A stretch of 64,000 bases of DNA. It comes from Polyangia bacterium. Lineage in GTDB: Bacteria; Myxococcota_A; Polyangia; Fen-1088. Numbering within the stretch: the stretch's first letter is position 1; each line of letters begins with the position of its first letter. Where the stretch lies: positions 248,001-312,000 of the forward strand of contig DATATI010000020.1 of the NCBI GenBank assembly GCA_036268875.1. Direction: 5' to 3'. The position numbers and the translations under genes are program-made. The notes beneath the pieces are model-generated. The model searched no databases. It was given only the letters and a program-made list of their open reading frames with translations, and was not told where the DNA came from. This document shows positions 24,083-32,275 of the stretch, in pieces.

Positions 24083-25735
24083 CTATTGCGCGAAGGGGTC
24101 GACCCAGGTCCCGCCTTTGCTCTTGGCCGGACCGTCGGATTTGCCGGTCGTCGTTGCGCTGGCGGACTTTTTTGTGCGCGTGGTCTTTGCCGACGACGAC
24201 GCCACTTTCTTGTTGCTGTCTTTGGCGCCGATGACCACCGGCGCCGGCGGTGGTGAAGGCGTCGTCCGCTCGGCGGCGGGCGGCGGCACCGCGGGGGCGA
24301 TGGCTGCGGCAGGCACGGCAGGCGCGGGCGGTGTCGCTGGCGCCGCGGTCGCTTCCGCCGCTGCAGCCGGTGGTGGCGCGCTGGACGCCGGCATGGGTGC
24401 CGGCGTCGCCGCCGGTTGATCGCTGCCGGCGGCGGGCGTCGGCGCGGGAGCGGCCTTGGCTTCCGGCGCGGGGTGCCAGCTGCTGTCAGGCGCGGGCTCG
24501 GCGCCGCCACGCCACAACACCGCGCCGATGATCAGCCCGACGCCAAACGCAGCGCCCACCACCGTGACCAGGCCACCGAGCGGCAACTGAACCTTGTTGA
24601 ACACCGCAGACGGCGTCCGCACCGGACCGGAGGCCCCCGGGACGGTGACGATCGGAATGCCTGTGCTACTGACCCGCGGGCTGGGCGTCAACGAGCTGGG
24701 CTTGGGCGTGGGCAGCCGCGCCCGCCCCGACGTCGGCGTCTTGCGGGCGGCGGGCGGCGGCAGTGGATGGCGGCCGCTGCCGCTTCCCGGGCCGGGATAC
24801 AAAGAGGACGTGGTGCGCACCGGCGAGCTGTCGGTCGCTCGGCGGCCGCCGCCGTCGTCGTCCGCTGCCGGGCGATGGCGTTCATAGTCCAGCGCCGCCA
24901 CTTCCAGCTCTTGATCCAGAAGCTCGTCGCCGTCGGAGCCGCGCGCTCGGTCGCGCAGGCGCGGCAGCGGCGTGACGGGCGTCGGCGGGCGCGATCGGCG
25001 CAGCACCCGATCGCGCTCCTCGCGTGATTGCTCCGCCAGCGATGGCTCGCTGGCTGCCGCCGAGGGCGCCGGCAATTTCAGGCTGCCACTTTGATCGCCG
25101 GCGCGGGTGGCTTCCTTGGTCTGGGCCAAAAGGCCCAGGTTCTCGGCGGTGATCACCTCGTCGGTCCGGTTGCCGCTACCGGGCGCGGTGGTGGCCTCCT
25201 CCTGTCGGGCGGTCGACCGAGCCAGGTTGGCGGTGAGTTCCTCGCGAACCGGCGTGCCGAGAAGCTCGCTGCCCGCGTCGACGCCCTCGGCGATCTTCTC
25301 GGCCGCGGCCGCCGCGGCCGCCATCGCCTCGGGCGATTCGACGTCGGTGTGCTCTTCCTTGTTATCGTCCACCAGCGCCGGCCCGGACATCGACGACGCG
25401 ACCGCTTCGGGCGACAAAGACACCGCACCGGCGTCTCCGCTGGGCGCTTCTTTTTCTGGAATAGAGCCAGTGTCGGCTTCGATGGTTTCGGCTTCGATGG
25501 TTTCGCCTTCGATGGTTTCAATGATGGGCGGCTCGACGTCGGAGGGTGAGCCTAGGTCCACGTCGGCGTCCGCCTCGGCCGTCACTTCCTCTTCGCCGCC
25601 GGGCCGGGTGGAGCCGTTGCCCGTCCCCGGCTCCGAGTCGGCCAGGATCTGATTCAGCGAACCATCGATCGACTCGTCGTCGGCGCCCGCCGTCCGTTCG
25701 CCTTCCGCCGGGCCGGGAGGATCTTTGCTGTTCAT
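24083..25735 (-). CDS. Long disordered single-pass membrane protein upstream of pilB
   Basis: 550 aa from the ATG at 25735, which has GAGGT about 9 nt upstream. Roughly the first 400 residues are low-complexity and acidic (GEEEVTAEADADVDL, an ETIE-type repeat, long Ala runs), then Pro/Ser/Arg rich. One clear membrane helix lies near residue 420 (LGGLVTVVGAAFGVGLIIGAVLW). The remainder is Ala/Pro rich and ends basic (KKVASSSAKTTRTKKSAS). No fold or motif is recognisable. It is co-directional with and 66 nt from pilB, so a scaffolding role at the pilus machine is possible but unproven. Confidence 0.65.
   Translation of the reverse strand: MNSKDPPGPAEGERTAGADDESIDGSLNQILADSEPGTGNGSTRPGGEEEVTAEADADVDLGSPSDVEPPIIETIEGETIEAETIEADTGSIPEKEAPSGDAGAVSLSPEAVASSMSGPALVDDNKEEHTDVESPEAMAAAAAAAEKIAEGVDAGSELLGTPVREELTANLARSTARQEEATTAPGSGNRTDEVITAENLGLLAQTKEATRAGDQSGSLKLPAPSAAASEPSLAEQSREERDRVLRRSRPPTPVTPLPRLRDRARGSDGDELLDQELEVAALDYERHRPAADDDGGGRRATDSSPVRTTSSLYPGPGSGSGRHPLPPPAARKTPTSGRARLPTPKPSSLTPSPRVSSTGIPIVTVPGASGPVRTPSAVFNKVQLPLGGLVTVVGAAFGVGLIIGAVLWRGGAEPAPDSSWHPAPEAKAAPAPTPAAGSDQPAATPAPMPASSAPPPAAAAEATAAPATPPAPAVPAAAIAPAVPPPAAERTTPSPPPAPVVIGAKDSNKKVASSSAKTTRTKKSASATTTGKSDGPAKSKGGTWVDPFAQ
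25475..25519. repeat. Three tandem 15-bp repeats inside the disordered gene
   Basis: Three head-to-tail copies of a 15-bp unit (GGCTTCGATGGTTTC, the third with one change) encode the repeated ETIEx peptide in the acidic tail. A likely product of slippage and a potential length-variable site. Confidence 0.8.
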
Positions 25736-25856
25736 GCCCGGTACACCTCGAAGCGCCAAGACTCCCCGGTTTCCCCCCTTCAAGTCAAGCCGCGCGCTGA
25801 CATGTGGTTGCTGGCGCCCAAACCGAAGCACCCGGACGCGTTAACCGCGATTCGCT

Positions 25857-25884
25857 TTGACAGAAGCGGGGTGCGGTCTCTAGT
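25857..25884 (+). promoter_or_regulatory. Promoter of the RlmI-type methyltransferase
   Basis: A perfect -35 TTGACA (25857-25862) and TCTAGT (25879-25884; 4 of 6) with 16-nt spacing. The -10 ends 9 nt before the GTG at 25894 and no Shine-Dalgarno sequence is present, so the transcript is probably leaderless. Confidence 0.55.
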
Positions 25885-25893
25885 GTGCCGCGC

Positions 25894-27150
25894 GTGAAGA
25901 AGCCGCCCGCCTGGTCGTCGCGCCCGCGCCAAAAAGCGCCCGGCGTCCGGATGCGCGTGGGCGAGTACCGGGTCTCGCCCGACGTCGCCGTGCGCGTGCG
26001 GGCCGGCCATCCCTGGATCTTCCGCGACGCTCTGGGCGCCCGCGGGGTCGCCGAACCGGCCGGCACGGTGGTCGACGTTCTGGCCGGCAACCGCGAATTT
26101 TTGGCCCGCGGTTTCGTGGACGAGGGCCACGCGGTGGCGGTGCGGGTCTTGACCCGCGATCCCAAGGAACGCGTGGCGCCTGGCGCCGGCGTCATCGGCG
26201 CCCGTTTCGCTCGTGCGGTCCAGCTGCGCTGGTTTGCCTTCGGCGCCGCGCGGCCCGAAGCGATGCGCCTCTTTTCGGGCGAAAGCGAGGGCCTGCCGGG
26301 CGTCACCGTCGATCGCTACGCCGAGTTCGTGGTGGTGCAATGGCTGTCGGCCGGCGCCCTGCCCTGGCGCGACGAGCTTTACGACGCCATCGCCTCGGTG
26401 ATCAAACCGCGCGGCATCTACGAGCAGCGCCGCTTCCGCCCCCTCGGCGGTCAGGCGGCGCCCGAACCGGCGGTGCGCGCGCGCGGCGACGAAGCGCCGC
26501 TGGAGATCGTGGTGCAAGACGGACCGGCGCGTTTCGGCGTCGACGTCACCGCGCCTTTGGGCGTGGGGCTGTTCCCCGACATGCGTCTCGGCTGGGCGGC
26601 GGTGGCGGCGCACGCCGCCGACCGTCGGCTGCTGAATCTGTTTTCGTACACCGGCGCGTTCTCGGTTCACGCGGCGAAGGCCGGTGCGCGCGAGGTGGTG
26701 GCGGTCGACGTGGCCGCCAAGGCGCACGCCCGCGCGCGCCGCAATTATGAATTGTCCGGACTCGACCCGGCCAAGCTGGAGACCGTCACCGGCGACGCCA
26801 TCAAGGCGATGAATCGTTTCGCCGAGCGCGGGCGACGCTTTGACCTGGTGGTCTGCGATCCGCCGACGTTTTCGCACGGGCCGGCCGGGCAATTCTCGGT
26901 GGCCAAGGATCTGGCGGCGCTGGCGGCGGCTTGCTTGTCGGTGCTGGAGCCAGGCGGCCTGCTGGTCTTCGCCACCAACTCGACCAAGGTGGCGGCGCCC
27001 GAGCTGGACCGCGCCCTGGGCGAAGGCGCCGCCGACGCGCGCGCCGAGCTGCGCATCATCGGGCGCGTCGGTCTGCCCGCTGATTTCCCGGTGGCGCCGG
27101 GATTTCCCGAGGGCAACTACCTGAAAGTGGTGGTCGGCGCCAAGCTCTGA
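25894..27150 (+). CDS. rlmI: Class I SAM-dependent rRNA methyltransferase, RlmI/RlmK-like
   Basis: 418 aa. An N-terminal PUA RNA-binding domain (VRVRAGHPWIFRDAL) is followed by a linker and a Rossmann methyltransferase domain. Motifs: LGVGLFPDMRLGW, LLNLFSYTGAFSVHAA (SAM motif I), EVVAVDVAAKA, and the catalytic-loop CDPPTFSHG. RlmI methylates C5 of a cytosine in 23S rRNA; this family also contains other m5C enzymes, so the exact target is inferred. I chose GTG at 25894 because a strong promoter ends 9 nt upstream. Another GTG at 25885 would lie before the expected transcription start. The 3' end overlaps rpoZ on the other strand. Confidence 0.85.
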   Translation: MKKPPAWSSRPRQKAPGVRMRVGEYRVSPDVAVRVRAGHPWIFRDALGARGVAEPAGTVVDVLAGNREFLARGFVDEGHAVAVRVLTRDPKERVAPGAGVIGARFARAVQLRWFAFGAARPEAMRLFSGESEGLPGVTVDRYAEFVVVQWLSAGALPWRDELYDAIASVIKPRGIYEQRRFRPLGGQAAPEPAVRARGDEAPLEIVVQDGPARFGVDVTAPLGVGLFPDMRLGWAAVAAHAADRRLLNLFSYTGAFSVHAAKAGAREVVAVDVAAKAHARARRNYELSGLDPAKLETVTGDAIKAMNRFAERGRRFDLVVCDPPTFSHGPAGQFSVAKDLAALAAACLSVLEPGGLLVFATNSTKVAAPELDRALGEGAADARAELRIIGRVGLPADFPVAPGFPEGNYLKVVVGAKL

Positions 27151-27260
27151 CCGGCGCGCGCGGGCGCGCCCGATGTTCTCTCCTTAGCGGCGGCCAGAAC
27201 GACCAGGGCGAACCGATTGTTGACGTGCTCCAAGCAATCTTCGACGGTGACACGCGCCAC
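27117..27260 (-). CDS. rpoZ: RNA polymerase omega subunit, C-terminally short
   Basis: Begins MARVTVEDCLEHVNNRFALV from a GTG at 27260 with GGAGG 5 nt upstream and a good promoter at 27307-27334. The first 28 residues match the conserved N-terminal omega segment that contacts the beta' C-terminus. After AAAKERTSG the sequence loses resemblance and stops at 47 residues, against about 80-100 in most omegas. The final 34 bp overlap the 3' end of the methyltransferase gene on the other strand. The other minus frames do not restore an omega-like tail, so this looks like a natural or recent truncation rather than a simple one-base error. Omega helps RNAP assembly and binds ppGpp in proteobacteria. 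Confidence 0.75.
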   Translation of the reverse strand: MARVTVEDCLEHVNNRFALVVLAAAKERTSGAPARAGQSLAPTTTFR

Positions 27261-27306
27261 GAGAACCTCCAGGAAGCAAAACGCAGGGCGTTTCCTGCGG
27301 CGCCGT

Positions 27307-27334
27307 AGTTTATTCAGCGCAAGTATGAAGTCAA
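27307..27334 (-). promoter_or_regulatory. rpoZ promoter
   Basis: On the minus strand TTGACT (27329-27334) and TAAACT (27307-27312) are separated by 16 nt. Matches to consensus are 5 of 6 and 4 of 6. It leaves a leader of about 40 nt ending in the GGAGG ribosome binding site of the short rpoZ, which supports that gene being expressed. Confidence 0.55.
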
Positions 27335-27484
27335 AGGCCATGGCAGACCGCGATGTTCGCGGCAGACCGCGCTTACCGTCGGACACCGTTGTTGCGTTGG
27401 CCGTCAGCAGCTCTTAAACTTTCCACTGGAACTAGATTGCCGCGCTACCTCTTGGGAGGAGGGGGCTCGGAGAAAGCACTGAAA

Positions 27485-28201
27485 ATGCCGCCGATCACAG
27501 TCAATTGGAGCGATCTGGAGATCGCTTTCGAAAGAAATTCGCCCGACCAGGAAAGTTTCCTGGACCTCGAGAACGGTGACCTGCTGGCCATCATCGAGGG
27601 CGAGCCGGACGCCGCTGCTCGCCGAGCCCGGGTGGCCGCCAACCCGAACCGTTTCCTGCGCGTCGATCCTGCCTCGTCGCGCGAGCAATATCGCTGGATG
27701 GAGCGCTTCGTGTCCTCGGTCTCCGAGCCGGCGCTGCGCGAGCGGCTGCTGATCGCCATCGACGGCAAGGGCGCTTTCCGGCGCTTCAAGGACGTCTTGC
27801 TGGCCTTCCCGGCCGAGCGCGAGCGCTGGTTCTCTTATCGATCCGAGCTGCTGCATTTCCACATTCAAACCTGGCTGGATCACATGAAGATCGAGGTGGC
27901 CAACCAGCCGCCGTGGGGCCACGTCACCCAGCCGTCCGAGCCGGTCGAGCTGCCGCGATCGATCCCCGCTGGCGAAGCCCCCGGCGAGATCCTGCGCCGC
28001 CAGGCGCGCGATCTGCTGGACGAGATCCCGGCCGCCGAGTTGCCGTCGGCGCTGGCCTTCCTGGAGTTCCTTCGTGATCGCGGGGCCAGCAACCTGCTCG
28101 GCTCCGGCAGCGAACGCCGCCCCCCCACCGCCGCCCAGCTGGCCGACGACGAGGACGACGACGATCCGTCACACGACGTCCCGGCGGCCGGCGCGCGCTA
28201 G
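27485..28201 (+). CDS. UPF0158 family protein
   Basis: 238 aa from the ATG at 27485, preceded by GGAG-rich sequence. The family pattern is clear in the first 150 residues: [63 protein letters not shown] and [24 protein letters not shown]0158 proteins are small soluble proteins of unknown function. The C-terminal 90 residues are a charged extension ending in a run of Asp/Glu (DDEDDDDP). It converges on the SCP2 gene at 7 nt. Confidence 0.82.
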   Translation: MPPITVNWSDLEIAFERNSPDQESFLDLENGDLLAIIEGEPDAAARRARVAANPNRFLRVDPASSREQYRWMERFVSSVSEPALRERLLIAIDGKGAFRRFKDVLLAFPAERERWFSYRSELLHFHIQTWLDHMKIEVANQPPWGHVTQPSEPVELPRSIPAGEAPGEILRRQARDLLDEIPAAELPSALAFLEFLRDRGASNLLGSGSERRPPTAAQLADDEDDDDPSHDVPAAGAR

Positions 28202-28208
28202 CCGCGCT

Positions 28209-28553
28209 TTAGCTGCCGGCCATCTGCAGCAGCTTCGACAGCTTGGTGGCCAGGCTGGGATCGCCCGTGACCTTCAGTTTTCCGCTGAAAAACAGGCTCA
28301 TCGCCGCCTGCATGCCGCCGTCGACCATCGAGCGAAAGTCCGCGTCCGACGCTTCGATCGTGCACTGGGGCGATCCGCTGGCGCCCCGCGTGCACGTGGG
28401 CGGCGTCGACAAAAGGTCGACGGTCCAGGTCCCGCCGTCCTCTCCGGAGATCTTGAACAAATAAATGGCCGCCACGTCCTTGGCTCTTTCAGGGCTGGTC
28501 TGCAGCACGGCGGGGATTTTCTCATCAAAGAACGCCTTCACGGACGTGGCCAT
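28209..28553 (-). CDS. SCP2 sterol-binding-domain protein
   Basis: 114 aa, single-domain SCP2-like protein. Visible features are AVLQTSPERAKDVAAIYLFKISG, the beta-sheet WTVDLLS, CTIEASDADFRSMVDG and the C-terminal hydrophobic helix region MSLFFSGKLKVTGDPSLATKLSKLL. The fold forms a hydrophobic pocket for lipids or acyl-CoA; in bacteria the ligand is usually unknown. It follows glmU on the same strand after 24 nt, so co-transcription is likely without an obvious functional link. Confidence 0.87.
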   Translation of the reverse strand: MATSVKAFFDEKIPAVLQTSPERAKDVAAIYLFKISGEDGGTWTVDLLSTPPTCTRGASGSPQCTIEASDADFRSMVDGGMQAAMSLFFSGKLKVTGDPSLATKLSKLLQMAGS

Positions 28554-28577
28554 CGGAACCTCCGCTTCGGATAATGG

Positions 28578-30026
28578 TTACTTCTTGGGTCGGTCGGCAT
28601 AACGATTTGCGACTTTGTCAGCGTAGCCGGCTTTGTCGACCTGCGCGACGCGAGAGATGGACAGCGCCCCCGCCGGCACGTCGCCGGTCACGGTGGTACC
28701 GGCGGCGATCACCGCCCGCTTGCCCACCCGCACCGGCGCCACCAGCTGACTGTCCGATCCAATGAAGGCCTGGTCTTCGATCACCGTCGGAAATTTTTCA
28801 TAGCCATTGTAGTTGCAGGTGATGGTGCCGGCGCCGACGTTCACCTTCTCACCGATGGTGGCGTCGCCCAGATAACTGAGGTGATTGGCCTTGCTGCCGC
28901 GGCCGATGGTGGTCTTCTTGGTTTCGACGAAGTTGCCGACGTGCACCTCCGGGCCAAGGTTCGTGCCCGAGCGCAGGTGAGCGAACGGGCCGATGATCGC
29001 CTTGTCGCCGACCACCGATTCGGTGGCGATGCAGTACGGTTTGATCTGCACGCCCGCGCCCACCTCGGTGTCGATCAGGATCGTGCCGTCGTCGATGCGC
29101 GTGCCGGCGCCGACGCGCGTGCGCCCGCGCAGCGAGACGTTGCGGCCAAGCTCGACGTCTTCGCCCAGCTGCACGTCGGGCTCGACCACCGTCGACGCCG
29201 GATCGCGGAAGGTCACGTGAGTCATCCAGGCGCGATTCACCCGGGCGCGCATGATCGCCTCGGCCTCGGCCAGTTGCTGGCGATCGTTGATGCCCGAGAC
29301 GTCACCAGGGTCCGCTTCGATCCCGAAAACGCCGATGCTACGCGCCGCCTGGGCCACGATGTCGGTCAGGTACAGCTCGCCCTGGGCATTGCGGGCGTCC
29401 AGCTTGGCGGTGGCCTCGCGCAGGAACGCCGCCGGCGCGGCGTAGATTCCGGCGTTGATGTCGGCGATGCGCAGCTCCCGCGGCGACGCGTCCTTGTGTT
29501 CGACCACGCCGACGATGTTGCCGCGCTTGTCGCGCACGACGCGGCCGTACCCGGTGGGATCGGGCGGGCGGGCGGTGACCAGCGCCAGACACTGACCTTC
29601 GCGCGCCTTGGCCACCAGCGCTTCCAGGGTCTGCCGCTGCAAAAGCGGCACGTCGCCGTAGACGATGTAGACGATGCCGGCGAAATCGCCCAGCGCCGGC
29701 AAGGCCAGGCGCACCGCATGGCCGGTGCCCCGCTGCTCGGCCTGTTCGACGACGTGAAAGCTGCCGGCGCCGAAGCGCGCGCCGAGCTCGGCCTCGACGG
29801 CGGCCAGCTGGTGGCCGAGCACCGGGATGATCGGGTTGGCACCCATCTGCCTGGCCAGCGCCACCGGATACGCCACCAGCGGTCGGCCCAAAACCGCGTG
29901 CAGCACCTTGGTGCGCGCCGAACGCATGCGCGTTCCTTTGCCCGCCGCCAGCACGATGGCGGCGAGGCCGCCGTCAATTGTCGCCTTCTTCTTGCCTGTC
30001 ACCGGTTTGTTGCGCTTGGCGGCCAT
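28578..30026 (-). CDS. glmU: Bifunctional GlcNAc-1-P uridyltransferase / GlcN-1-P acetyltransferase
   Basis: 482 aa. Makes UDP-GlcNAc for peptidoglycan and LPS. The N-terminal uridyltransferase has LAAGKGTRMRS and a TKVLH motif near residue 25-45, and the GDVPLL metal site. The C-terminal left-handed beta-helix shows hexapeptide repeats (VGAGTRIDDGTILIDTEVGAG through VHVGNFVETKKTTIGRGSKA) and the acetyltransferase HLSYLGDATIGEKVNVGAGTI segment. There is a basic N-terminal tag (MAAKRNKPVTGKKKA). The WecA-like enzyme in this window would use its product if its donor is UDP-GlcNAc. Confidence 0.95.
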   Translation of the reverse strand: MAAKRNKPVTGKKKATIDGGLAAIVLAAGKGTRMRSARTKVLHAVLGRPLVAYPVALARQMGANPIIPVLGHQLAAVEAELGARFGAGSFHVVEQAEQRGTGHAVRLALPALGDFAGIVYIVYGDVPLLQRQTLEALVAKAREGQCLALVTARPPDPTGYGRVVRDKRGNIVGVVEHKDASPRELRIADINAGIYAAPAAFLREATAKLDARNAQGELYLTDIVAQAARSIGVFGIEADPGDVSGINDRQQLAEAEAIMRARVNRAWMTHVTFRDPASTVVEPDVQLGEDVELGRNVSLRGRTRVGAGTRIDDGTILIDTEVGAGVQIKPYCIATESVVGDKAIIGPFAHLRSGTNLGPEVHVGNFVETKKTTIGRGSKANHLSYLGDATIGEKVNVGAGTITCNYNGYEKFPTVIEDQAFIGSDSQLVAPVRVGKRAVIAAGTTVTGDVPAGALSISRVAQVDKAGYADKVANRYADRPKK

Positions 30027-30118
30027 GCGTCAGAACGCTACTAAATCACGACCATTTGCAAAGTCCACTGCCCGCCGCCGACGACGGGCGGGTATAGAAT
30101 CCAAAAACTCAGCGGGCC

Positions 30119-32170
30119 ATGGCAGGGTACGTCCTCATCGTTGAACGCGATCCCGACTTGCAGCGAAAGATCGGTGAGGCGTTGCGGGACGCTGGGTATG
30201 AACACGGCTCGGAGGCCGATGTGGCGTGGGCGCACCGGAGCATCGCCGGGCGCGCGCCGGACGCGGTGATCGTTGGCGAGCTGCCGGCTGACGGCGCGGC
30301 CTTTCGTTTCGCCGAGGAGCTGCGGCGCGCCCCCGATTCGCGCCGGACCCCGATCGTGTTCGTGTCCGGCCGCGCGCGCGGCGCCAGCCACCGCGCCGAG
30401 GCCCGCCGCCGCTACAGCCCCGCCGCCTGTCTGGAAGGAGCGCTGGACCCGGCCGAGCTGCTGGCGGCGCTGGCCACGCTGATCGCGCCGCTGCTCCCAC
30501 CGCCGCCGCTTCTGGTGCAAAGCCCGGCGCCGCCGGTGGCGGGCGATCCCGAGCAGCAGCGCGAGCGCCGCGACGTCGAGCGGCGGGCCAAGCGCCTGGA
30601 CGCCAGCGCCGAGCTGCGCGGCACCCTGCGGCGCACGTCGTTCGCCCATCTCTTACAAAAACTTTACGCGCAACGCGCCAGCGGATCGCTGCTGCTGCGG
30701 CGTCAGGAGACCAAGAAGATCGTCGGTTTTCAGGGCGGATATCTGCTGTCCGTGCGGTCGAACGTGCTGGCTGAATGCCTGGGACAGATCCTGGTCAGTC
30801 AGAAGCTCATCACCGAGCAAGCGCTGGCGTCGTCGGTGGCGCGGATGCAGCGCGAGAAGCGGCGGCAAGGCGAGATCCTGGTCGAGCTGGGCGCTTTGTC
30901 GCCGTACAACCTGCAGCGGGCCCTGGTCGAGCAGATCGAAGCCAAGCTATTCGAGATCTTCTCGTGGCGCGACGGCAACTTCATGTTCAAGGAAGGCACG
31001 CTGCCCGCCGACGGGAGCCGCCCTCTGGAACGATCACCGGCGGCGCTGATCCTGGAAGGCGTCCGCCGCTTTTACGACAGCGCCCGCCAGGACGCCGTGC
31101 TGGCCAGCCTGGACAACCATCCCTTGCGGCTGTCCCCCGATCCGGTTCTGCGCCTGCAAGAGATGACGTCGGATTCCAGCGAGCTCGGTTTCATTCGCTC
31201 GATCAACGGCAGCGCCCGTCTGCCGGCGATCCTGGGCAACGCCGCCCTCTCCCGCGAAAAGGCGCGGTCGTTGATCGTCGCGCTTCACGAGGCGGGAATG
31301 ATCGAGGTGGTGGAGGGCCCGCCGGCGCGCAGGCGATCCCTGGCGTCGTCGGCGGGACATCCGGTGACCAGCCGCAGCGGATCGCCGCCGCCGGTGGTCG
31401 CCCGCCCGGTCAGCAGCGGCGGCGGCCCGTACGAGGGCGTGCAGCTTTCGCTGGTGGCGATGGCCCTGCGCACACAAAGTCCGTTCTGGGCCTTGGGCGT
31501 CGAGCCGGATGCCTCGCCGGGCGACGTCGATCGCGCGTACGAAACTTTGGCCCGGCGGTTTCACGCCGATCGGTATCGCCACGCCGGCGCCGACGATCGC
31601 CGAACCGCGCGCGAGATCTTCAATCGCCTGGGCGAGGCCTACAGCATCCTGCGCGATCCAAATCGGCAGCGGCCCCCCGCCGCCAAGGCCGACGAATCCG
31701 CCGAGCCGCGGGCGCCGTCAGCGCGGCGCAAGAGCAGCGACAGCAGCGGGACGTCGTCGGTGTCGGGCAGCTTCGCCACCGGCGATTCGCTATCGACGAC
31801 GGCGGTGCGGGCCATCTACGACGCCGGCATCGATCATCTGCGGTCGCGCCGCCACCACGAAGCGGTGGAGGCTTTTCGCCAGGCTGCCCGCTTGTCGCCG
31901 GGCCAGGCCGATTTTCGCGCCGCCTTGGGCTGGGCGCTGTTCCGCGAGGCGCCGGCCGACGCGCGCGCTGGCCGCGCCGCCCTGGCCGAGCTGCGCCGCG
32001 CGCTGCAGATCGACGGCCGCAACCGCCAGGCGATGCAGTATCTGGCGCAGATCTACGAACAAACCGCGCAACCCGATCTGGCCATCAAAGAGCTGGAAAA
32101 GATCCTGGCCCTGGACCCATCCGCCAACGAAGCCGCCGACGAGCTGCGCCGCCTGCGCGATGAGAGGTGA
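30119..32170 (+). CDS. Pseudo-receiver / DUF4388 / J-domain-like / TPR protein
   Basis: 683 aa multi-domain cytoplasmic protein. Residues 1-125 look like a response-regulator receiver (VLIVERDPDLQRKIGEALRD) but the phospho-acceptor strand reads DAVIVGELP with no Asp, and the conserved Lys is missing, so it is probably a pseudo-receiver. Residues about 162-318 match DUF4388 (RGTLRRTSFAHLLQKLYAQ, SGSLLLR, EIFSWRDGNFMFKEG). A J-domain-like helix pair lies near 455-515 with HAD in place of HPD (LARRFHADRYRHA). TPR repeats fill 561-680. Proteins of this type are common in myxobacteria and probably act as signalling scaffolds. A -10-like TATAGA lies 20 nt before the ATG. Confidence 0.82.
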   Translation: MAGYVLIVERDPDLQRKIGEALRDAGYEHGSEADVAWAHRSIAGRAPDAVIVGELPADGAAFRFAEELRRAPDSRRTPIVFVSGRARGASHRAEARRRYSPAACLEGALDPAELLAALATLIAPLLPPPPLLVQSPAPPVAGDPEQQRERRDVERRAKRLDASAELRGTLRRTSFAHLLQKLYAQRASGSLLLRRQETKKIVGFQGGYLLSVRSNVLAECLGQILVSQKLITEQALASSVARMQREKRRQGEILVELGALSPYNLQRALVEQIEAKLFEIFSWRDGNFMFKEGTLPADGSRPLERSPAALILEGVRRFYDSARQDAVLASLDNHPLRLSPDPVLRLQEMTSDSSELGFIRSINGSARLPAILGNAALSREKARSLIVALHEAGMIEVVEGPPARRRSLASSAGHPVTSRSGSPPPVVARPVSSGGGPYEGVQLSLVAMALRTQSPFWALGVEPDASPGDVDRAYETLARRFHADRYRHAGADDRRTAREIFNRLGEAYSILRDPNRQRPPAAKADESAEPRAPSARRKSSDSSGTSSVSGSFATGDSLSTTAVRAIYDAGIDHLRSRRHHEAVEAFRQAARLSPGQADFRAALGWALFREAPADARAGRAALAELRRALQIDGRNRQAMQYLAQIYEQTAQPDLAIKELEKILALDPSANEAADELRRLRDER

Positions 32171-32199
32171 CATTCCTGTCACGGCGGCGCCTGTTTTTT
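32167..32199 (+). terminator. Weak terminator-like hairpin after the TPR gene
   Basis: GTGACA (32167-32172) pairs with TGTCAC (32177-32182) around a 4-nt loop, overlapping the stop codon. A run of six T residues lies at 32194-32199, 11 nt after the stem. The gap between stem and T run makes it a poor intrinsic terminator, so confidence is low. Confidence 0.25.
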
Positions 32200-32275
32200 G
32201 CGTCGCCGGGCGCGCGCGAAGGCGCAAAATGGCCTTTCCGCGCGGGGCACGCCGCTTGCCTTCTTTGATCGTCAA

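Noticed and set aside
27056-27253. A frameshifted continuation of the omega subunit in a neighbouring minus frame
   Set aside because: The alternative frame gives a Pro/Arg-rich shadow with no omega-like residues, so a single-base shift does not restore the tail.
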